NCBI GenBank assembly: GCA_013373625.1
Contig: JABXHM010000045.1
Span: forward strand, 1-40,094
Source of the DNA: Alteromonadaceae bacterium
GTDB lineage: Bacteria > Pseudomonadota > Gammaproteobacteria > Enterobacterales > Alteromonadaceae
Length of the DNA stretch: 40,094 nucleotides
Direction of reading: 5' to 3'
Shown here: positions 35,073 to 40,094 of the stretch, in pieces
How the letters are laid out: each line of letters opens with the position of its first letter
Position numbering within the stretch: the stretch's first letter is position 1
Program-made: the position numbers and the translations under genes
The notes under the pieces: generated by a model
Told to the model about the DNA's origin: nothing
Seen by the model: the letters and a program-made list of their open reading frames with translations, nothing else
Databases searched by the model: none

Positions 35073-35737
35073 TGTATCAGCATCGTAACCAACACGGCGA
35101 CCTTATTGCTCTGCCGGTGGGTAAAGTCGTCTGCGTTGGGCGTAATTATCTGGACCACATCCGCGAGCTTAATAACGACGTACCTGATGAACCTCTACTG
35201 TTTATGAAACCCGCTGGTGCATTATGCGACGTGTCAGAACCGTTACATATACCTGTCGGCCAGGGGCCATGTCACAATGAACTGGAAGTGGCCGTGCTCA
35301 TAGGAAAGCGCTTAACTAAAGCCGATACTACTGCCGCAGCGGAAGGCATTCACAGTGTTGGTTTGGCGCTCGACTTAACCCTGCGTGACGTGCAGTCGCA
35401 ACTCAAAGCGAAAGGTCAGCCATGGGAACGGGCGAAAGCGTTTGACCGGGCTTGTCCGGTGAGTGGGTTTGTGGCGCGGGAAGAGATTGACCAACTTAAC
35501 GATCTGGCCTTTTCACTTATTGTGAATACTGCGTTACGGCAGCAGGGCAATACCAACATGATGATGCGCGACACGCTAAGCTTACTGTGCGCAATTTCAG
35601 AGGTGTTTACGCTGGAACCCGGCGATATTGTGCTAACCGGCACACCAAAGGGGGTAGGCCCGCTTGAGGCCGGCGATACGTTAACCCTTAACATGCCACC
35701 CTGGCTCAATATACAAACACGGGTAGGATACAAATAA
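35072..35737 (+). CDS. Fumarylacetoacetate hydrolase family protein (YcgM-like)
   Basis: A 221-aa FAH-fold enzyme close to E. coli YcgM. It has CVGRNYLDHIRELNN, LFMKPAGALC and the metal-binding E-x-E in NELEVAVLIG (70-79), and the late VLTGTPKGVGP. Family members hydrolyse acylpyruvates or decarboxylate oxaloacetate in the presence of Mg2+; the substrate is not clear here. Stop and start codons overlap at both ends (one base), so ycgL to ycgN is a coupled operon like the ycgL-ycgM-ycgN order of E. coli with a transglycosylase added. Confidence 0.92.
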   Translation: MYQHRNQHGDLIALPVGKVVCVGRNYLDHIRELNNDVPDEPLLFMKPAGALCDVSEPLHIPVGQGPCHNELEVAVLIGKRLTKADTTAAAEGIHSVGLALDLTLRDVQSQLKAKGQPWERAKAFDRACPVSGFVAREEIDQLNDLAFSLIVNTALRQQGNTNMMMRDTLSLLCAISEVFTLEPGDIVLTGTPKGVGPLEAGDTLTLNMPPWLNIQTRVGYK

Positions 35738-36231
35738 TGACCGATCGATTTTGGGAAACCAAATCTCTCGATGAAATGACACGAGAAGAGTGGGAGTCGC
35801 TGTGTGACGGCTGCGCAAAATGTTGTTTGCATAAGTTTATCGATGACGATGATGCCGAAGCTCCAGCCACTACCGACTATGTGCAAAAAAGCGAAGAAAT
35901 TCACTTTACCAGTATTGCCTGTGATTTGCTCAATACCAAAACCTGCAGTTGTACACAATATGCCCGGCGCACAGAGTTGGTGCCGGACTGCGTAAAACTC
36001 ACCAAAGAAAATTTAAAAGAGATTTTCTTTATGCCAACCAGCTGCAGCTACCGACGTCTGCATGAAGGACGAGGCCTGCCGTCCTGGCACCCGCTTTTAA
36101 ATCGCGGTAAGAAAACGGCGATGCACCGCGAGGGCATGTCTGTGCGGGGAAAAACAGTGGCCGAAGCTGACGCAGATTTAGATAATTTTGAAGAATATAT
36201 TGCGCTTTGGCCACTGCAGGATTTGGATTAA
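35737..36231 (+). CDS. ycgN: YcgN family cysteine-cluster protein (UPF0260)
   Basis: A 164-aa protein of the UPF0260/YcgN family. Its N-terminal Cys group CDGCAKCC (23-30) and the later CDLLNTKTCSC set suggest a metal or iron-sulfur site. Function is unknown. The length and the PTSCSYRRLHEGRGLPSWHP stretch (shortened here) match E. coli YcgN. It overlaps the upstream gene by one base, and its stop codon overlaps that of the convergent GNAT gene on the other strand. Confidence 0.95.
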   Translation: MTDRFWETKSLDEMTREEWESLCDGCAKCCLHKFIDDDDAEAPATTDYVQKSEEIHFTSIACDLLNTKTCSCTQYARRTELVPDCVKLTKENLKEIFFMPTSCSYRRLHEGRGLPSWHPLLNRGKKTAMHREGMSVRGKTVAEADADLDNFEEYIALWPLQDLD

Positions 36232-36803
36232 CGGTTGCACGCCTTTGCTGTGGCAGGCAGCAGTAAACTGTATATCAGCGCATCCTGATTGAATATACGG
36301 CGTTTACACAACCCTTCTTTGCGTGCGCCAAGCGCCTCAGCCAGCTTAATGGAAGGTTGGTTATCGGGCAGCGTGTAAAACTCCAGCCGGTTAAGTTTAA
36401 GGGTTTCTTCGGCCACCTCTATCAGGCGTCTGCAAAGCGTTATACCAAGCCCTTTGCCCCTTGCATTCGGTGTCAGCCAAAGGCCCAGGTTGGCATTCAG
36501 GTGTACCGGATGAATGTAGTTCAGTAAACCCATGCCTAAACATTGTTCGTCCCATATCAGCAGATAAACAATGCCGTAACCAATACGCCGCTGTTGTTCC
36601 AGGCTATCGAGCGTTTGCTCTGCATTACGCAAGGTTGCAGGGACCAGCCCGGTACCCATCCAGGGCTTAACTGTTGGTTGCGCTAACTTACCCGCCTCAG
36701 CGAGTGCTGGTGCGTACTTTTTATGAGCGCGAATTATTTTAACCGGCCCCGCATCGGTCATAATGGGGGCCAGCCTGATAGGTAAGGTAGTCAGGTCGAT
36801 CAA
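36228..36803 (-). CDS. GNAT acetyltransferase (RimJ/RimL-like)
   Basis: A GNAT-fold N-acetyltransferase. The acetyl-CoA loop is NARGKGLG (in LWLTPNARGKGLGITLCRRL), and a typical late strand-helix RLEFYTLPDNQPSIKLAEALGARKEG is present in parts. The substrate is unknown. The start is uncertain: TTG at 36803 overlaps the dsbB stop codon and keeps the first beta strand (LPIRLAPI), giving 191 aa; an ATG at 36761 would cut that strand, and an ATG at 36884 would lie deep in dsbB. It is last in the nhaB-dsbB-GNAT run. Confidence 0.8.
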   Translation of the reverse strand: MIDLTTLPIRLAPIMTDAGPVKIIRAHKKYAPALAEAGKLAQPTVKPWMGTGLVPATLRNAEQTLDSLEQQRRIGYGIVYLLIWDEQCLGMGLLNYIHPVHLNANLGLWLTPNARGKGLGITLCRRLIEVAEETLKLNRLEFYTLPDNQPSIKLAEALGARKEGLCKRRIFNQDALIYSLLLPATAKACNR

Positions 36804-37324
36804 AAGAGCTTCTTGTCGATAATCCTGGACAGTAATACGAGTACCAGGGTCGCAAAATAGACACCAAAAATAATCTGCATCCATTCGGCCATGCCCATCG
36901 ACATAAACTGCCAGCTATTCTCCAAACAATCTCCTTTGGCGGCGAACACCGCTGGTAACCATTCGTGTAACGGCGCCCATTCCGGGAAATTAGGGAATAT
37001 CTCACAGGTACCAAAAAACGGATCGTCAGACTCAATAATTTCGATATGCTCAGACGCTATCAGGAAGCCGCGAACCGCACTGTAGCCCCACAACCCATAC
37101 CCGACTAAACGTGTGAGAGGGTGGTTCGCCAACAGCACAAATGCACCTGCCAGCACGATACCCCACATGGCGGTACGCTGGTAAATACACATAATACAGG
37201 GCTCCAGCCCCATGCCATGCTGGAAGTACAGCGCGGTAATTTCCAGCGCTAACGAGGTAACAAACAATACCAGCCAGGCAGATTTTTGCTCTGCCCAGCT
37301 GCTCAGTCCATGAAACAATTCCAT
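36800..37324 (-). CDS. dsbB: Disulfide bond formation protein DsbB
   Basis: DsbB reoxidises periplasmic DsbA and passes electrons to quinone. The 174-aa inner-membrane protein has four helices (about 15-33, 52-67, 72-90, 146-166). The first Cys pair is C43-x-x-C46 (EPCIMC) and the second C107 and C133, both in periplasmic loops, matching C41/C44 and C104/C130 of E. coli. It lies 14 nt after nhaB, the same order as E. coli. Confidence 0.97.
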   Translation of the reverse strand: MELFHGLSSWAEQKSAWLVLFVTSLALEITALYFQHGMGLEPCIMCIYQRTAMWGIVLAGAFVLLANHPLTRLVGYGLWGYSAVRGFLIASEHIEIIESDDPFFGTCEIFPNFPEWAPLHEWLPAVFAAKGDCLENSWQFMSMGMAEWMQIIFGVYFATLVLVLLSRIIDKKLF

Positions 37325-37338
37325 GCTGTTATTTACTC

Positions 37339-38922
37339 CTAATGCCCCGTGCTTTCAACGCCGGGTAACGCCGTATGATGTTCGATGAGGTGCATATCAT
37401 ACAACCATTGGGTAGCGTCGACTAACCCCACGGAAGTAGCCAGTAAGCCCACTAACGCCAACACTATGGTATAAGGCAGTGCCATAATAACCATGCGGCC
37501 GTAGGATAAGCGTAACAACGGCGCAATAGCCGAGGTTAGCAGAAACAGGAAGGCAGCCTGACCGTTTGGTGTGGCAACACTTGGCAGGTTAGTACCTGTG
37601 TTAATTGCAACTGCCAGTAAGTCAAACTGATCACGGGTAATTTCACCGTTCTGCAATGCGGTTGTTACTTCAGTAATATACACCGAGCCGACAAACACGT
37701 TGTCACTGACCATCGACAACACGCCGTTCGCCAGGTAGAACATTACCAACTGCGTGGTACCTTCGAATTCGAGTACCCAGTGAATAACCGGGGCAAATAA
37801 ACCCTGATCGATAATGACCGCAACCACACCAAAAAATACACACAATAGAGCGGTAAAGGGCAGCGCCTCTTCAAAGGCTTTACCTAGAGCATGCTCTTCG
37901 ATTACACCACTCATTGACGTTGCCAGTATAATGACGGAAAGGCCAATCATACCCACGGCGGCCAGGTGCAAAGCCAGTCCAATAACCAGCCATACGCCAA
38001 TTAATGCCTGTATGCCTAATCGCGCGTTATCGCGTACCGTGCGGCCTTGATCCATGTGCTTGTCATAGTCGACAAGAATATGGCGAACGGCATCAGGGAG
38101 CTTGGCACCATAACCAAACAGCTTGGTTTTCTCTAGTAATACAGTAGTTAAAATACCCATGAAAAATACGGGGACAGTGATGGGTGACATTCGAATAAAG
38201 AACTCAACAAAGTTCCAACCGGCTTTGTCTGCAATAATCAGGTTTTGTGGTTCGCCTACCATGGTCATTACACCCCCTAATGCGGTGCCCACGGCCGAGT
38301 GCATCATCAGGTTACGTAAAAACGCCCGGAAGTCGTCTAAATCGTTACGACCCAGTTCTTCCTGTACCGTATCGTCAGACGTGTGGTCGTGCTCGTGATG
38401 AAACTCTTTCCCCGATGCGACTTTATGGTAAATGGTGTAAAAGCCGAGTCCAACCGCAATAATAACGGCAACCACCGTCAGGGCGTCTAAAAAGGCCGAC
38501 AGAAATGCCGAGGCAATGATAAATGCCAGTGATAATACGGTTTTATTTTTCACCCGAATCACGAGTTTGGTAAATAAAAACAACAGCAAATCTTTCATAA
38601 AGTAGATGCCGGCCACCATGAACACCAGAAGTAACAACACGTCGAGATTAACCTCGATTTCATGCAACATATGGTCTGGCGTTGTCATACCAATGAACAT
38701 CGCTTCTATTAATAGCAATCCTCCTGGCTGCAGCGGGTAACACTTAAGCGCCATGGCAAGAGTGAAGATAAATTCGATAACCAGTATCCATCCGGCCAAA
38801 AAGGGATCGAGCATAAAAATTATCGGGTTGGCAATTAAACAACCAATTATGGTCTTTTTATACCAGTCCGGGGCGTGCCCCAGAAAATTCTTATAAATCG
38901 CCATGATCAGAGATGTTTGCAT
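37339..38922 (-). CDS. nhaB: Na+/H+ antiporter NhaB
   Basis: NhaB exchanges internal Na+ for external H+, keeping sodium low in saline surroundings. The 527-aa protein is clearly Nha[12 protein letters not shown] (12-22), AMALKCYPL and FLDALTV, with the transport Asp at 146. About 12 helices. A loop after residue 170 has a His-rich stretch [11 protein letters not shown], which may bind metal but is not known to. It heads nhaB-dsbB-GNAT and is divergent from fadR, as in E. coli. Overlapping dyads lie 43-67 nt upstream of the ATG. Confidence 0.98.
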   Translation of the reverse strand: MQTSLIMAIYKNFLGHAPDWYKKTIIGCLIANPIIFMLDPFLAGWILVIEFIFTLAMALKCYPLQPGGLLLIEAMFIGMTTPDHMLHEIEVNLDVLLLLVFMVAGIYFMKDLLLFLFTKLVIRVKNKTVLSLAFIIASAFLSAFLDALTVVAVIIAVGLGFYTIYHKVASGKEFHHEHDHTSDDTVQEELGRNDLDDFRAFLRNLMMHSAVGTALGGVMTMVGEPQNLIIADKAGWNFVEFFIRMSPITVPVFFMGILTTVLLEKTKLFGYGAKLPDAVRHILVDYDKHMDQGRTVRDNARLGIQALIGVWLVIGLALHLAAVGMIGLSVIILATSMSGVIEEHALGKAFEEALPFTALLCVFFGVVAVIIDQGLFAPVIHWVLEFEGTTQLVMFYLANGVLSMVSDNVFVGSVYITEVTTALQNGEITRDQFDLLAVAINTGTNLPSVATPNGQAAFLFLLTSAIAPLLRLSYGRMVIMALPYTIVLALVGLLATSVGLVDATQWLYDMHLIEHHTALPGVESTGH

Positions 38923-38964
38923 GGAAGTATTTCCTTTTTTATCACAGGCTTAATTTTTTGTTAT

Positions 38965-38989
38965 CGTCTAATAATAGACGACTATTATT
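38965..38989 (-). promoter_or_regulatory. Two overlapping dyads upstream of nhaB
   Basis: CGTCTA-ATAA-TAGACG (38965-38980) and AATAATAG-ACGA-CTATTATT (38970-38989) share most of their bases, so as RNA only one hairpin could form at a time; as DNA they could be an operator. They lie 43 nt upstream of the nhaB start. Purpose unknown. Confidence 0.5.
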
Positions 38990-39164
38990 GGTTTTTTTTA
39001 CTAACTCTTTAAATTGTGAAAAATGAATGCGGCAAAACAGTCACATTCTCGCCTAAGTATGCAAAGACTAACCGAATTTTCGAATGACAGGAAGTAGTAA
39101 AGCTTGCCAAACGTTTAACTCATCGAGTATTCCGACGATTTATTCGTTGTGTTAATGAAAACGC

Positions 39165-39181
39165 ATCTGGTACAATCAGTT
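39165..39181 (+). promoter_or_regulatory. Candidate FadR operator and promoter of fadR
   Basis: ATCTGGTACAATCAGTT has 12 of the 16 specified bases of the FadR palindrome and begins like the E. coli fadB site ATCTGGTAC. It covers the likely -10 box TACAAT (39171-39176), paired with TTGTGT (39147-39152) at 18-nt spacing. It ends 35 nt before the fadR ATG, so autoregulation is plausible. Confidence 0.5.
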
Positions 39182-39216
39182 AACACAATAACAATAACGT
39201 TCAGTGGCGAGCAAAT

Positions 39217-39927
39217 ATGATATATAAGGCACAAAGTCCGGCTGGTTTTGCCGAGGAATACATCGTCGAATCTATCTGGAGCGGTCGATTTCCCCCGGGG
39301 ACTATCCTTCCTGCCGAGCGAGAGCTTTCTGAATTAATTGGTGTAACCCGAACGACACTTCGCGAAGTGTTGCAACGCTTAGCGCGTGACGGATGGCTGA
39401 CTATTCAGCATGGAAAGCCAACCAAGGTAAATAATTACTGGGAAACCTGTGGTCTGAATATTCTGGAAACGCTGGCGCGTCTTGATCAGGAGGGCATTCC
39501 GGAATTGGTTGACAACCTGCTGGCCGCAAGAACAAATTTAAGTGCCGTGTTTATTCGCAATGCGATCCGCAATAATCCGCAAGAGTCGGCTGACATTATT
39601 GCACGCTACAAAACGGTTGATGAAGAAGGTCTGGCATTTGCCCAATTCGATTACCAGCTTAACCACGATTTAGCCCTGGCCTCTGGTAATAAAGTATTTG
39701 TGCTTATGATGAACGGTTTCCGCGGATTATATTCGCGTATTGGTGGCTTCTTCTTTTCTGATCAGCGCGCCCGTGATGTGGCTAAAGATTTTTACGCCAA
39801 ACTGCTCAATGCTGCAGAGCAGGGCGAGTATGAGATTGTCCCGTCTATTATACGCGAATACGGTATTGAGAGTGGTAAAGTGTGGACCGAAGTCCGCGAA
39901 ACCATGCCACAGGATCTCGTCGACTAA
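39217..39927 (+). CDS. fadR: Fatty acid metabolism regulator FadR (GntR family)
   Basis: FadR represses beta-oxidation genes and activates fatty-acid synthesis genes until acyl-CoA binds it. The 236-aa protein has the winged helix (1-75) almost identical to E. coli: [20 protein letters not shown] (31-50), with the DNA-contact residues R35, R45 and H65 present. So the operator should be the classic palindrome. The acyl-CoA domain (about 80-230) is of E. coli length and lacks the 40-residue insertion of Vibrio FadR. Possible targets in the window are fadD and fadR itself. It is divergent from nhaB. Confidence 0.98.
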   Translation: MIYKAQSPAGFAEEYIVESIWSGRFPPGTILPAERELSELIGVTRTTLREVLQRLARDGWLTIQHGKPTKVNNYWETCGLNILETLARLDQEGIPELVDNLLAARTNLSAVFIRNAIRNNPQESADIIARYKTVDEEGLAFAQFDYQLNHDLALASGNKVFVLMMNGFRGLYSRIGGFFFSDQRARDVAKDFYAKLLNAAEQGEYEIVPSIIREYGIESGKVWTEVRETMPQDLVD

Positions 39928-40064
39928 AACAAACTTGTTTCAATTGGGCTGTGCTGGACGCAGCTCACTTCAGTTTCCTCCTTTTATTCTCCTTTCTCCA
40001 TTTTAGTATGTGATTTCTAAATTCTTCTTTTACACTGTACTCAGTTAGCAAAAGGAGACCAATC

Positions 40065-40094
40065 ATGGCCGCTAAAGACGATATTAAAAGTAAA
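40065..40094 (+). CDS. Start of an unidentified gene, cut by window edge
   Basis: Ten codons reading MAAKDDIKSK begin at ATG 40065 with a good AAAGGAG site 7 nt before. The 137 nt between fadR and this start show no clear terminator. Too little is present to name the product. Confidence 0.6.
   Translation, partial: MAAKDDIKSK

Overview
The window looks like ordinary core chromosome of a marine gammaproteobacterium of the Alteromonadales (Alteromonas/Aestuariibacter type). This is inferred from protein likeness to E. coli, Vibrio and Shewanella orthologues and from gene order. No phage, plasmid, insertion sequence, CRISPR array or rRNA operon is visible. Almost every gene belongs to a known family, and several E. 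coli neighbourhoods are kept: ychF-pth-rplY, prs-ispE-lolB divergent from hemA-prfA-prmC-sirB2-kdsA, gcvA-ygdD-rlmM, yoaA-tsaB-slp-fadD-rnd, ycgL to ycgN, and nhaB divergent from fadR.

Layout. 1-476: tRNA-Met and tRNA-Leu (minus strand) with a clear promoter, then the ychF terminator. 477-2828: ychF, pth and rplY on the minus strand, a translation cluster. 2990-4421: an unknown lipoprotein and a class 3 lipase. 4648-7179 (minus): prs, tRNA-Gln, ispE and lolB, back to back with hemA, prfA, prmC, a DUF3369/HD-GYP response regulator, sirB2 and kdsA (7293-13402). 13489-17040: a small exported protein, then gcvA with a GcvA-like operator, an alpha/beta hydrolase, a DUF423 protein and rlmM. 17194-19281: a stand-alone, strongly codon-biased EF-G. 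19309-20096: its terminator, a 12-bp tandem repeat, and a small membrane protein that may use a rare ATT start. 20097-21561: a MetOD1-type sensor overlapping a diguanylate cyclase. 21575-25542: TraB/GumN protein, DUF2244 protein, TauE/SafE transporter, GH13 amylase. 25600-33777: yoaA, tsaB, an unknown 100-aa protein, slp, an alpha/beta hydrolase, fadD and rnd. 33777-36231: ycgL, a lytic transglycosylase, a FAH-family hydrolase and ycgN, tightly packed. 36228-38922 (minus): GNAT, dsbB and nhaB. 39217-39927: fadR, followed by the first ten codons of an unidentified gene.

How parts work together. FadR is encoded at the right end, and FadR-like palindromes lie upstream of both fadD (30821-30837) and fadR (39165-39181), so fatty-acid degradation and its regulator are probably wired together here. 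prfA and prmC encode release factor 1 and the enzyme that methylates its GGQ glutamine. prs feeds PRPP to nucleotide synthesis. Two signalling units involve or are related to c-di-GMP: an active-looking diguanylate cyclase coupled to a cysteine-containing sensor protein, and an HD-GYP-related response regulator whose catalytic HD motif is degenerate (HN).

I do not see a clear, wholly new multi-gene system. The best candidates for a second look are the MetOD1/diguanylate cyclase pair, the degenerate HD-GYP regulator, the terminator-like U-rich leader just before rnd, the altered clamp motif in Pth, the ATT-start membrane protein with its repeat, and the overlapping dyads before nhaB.
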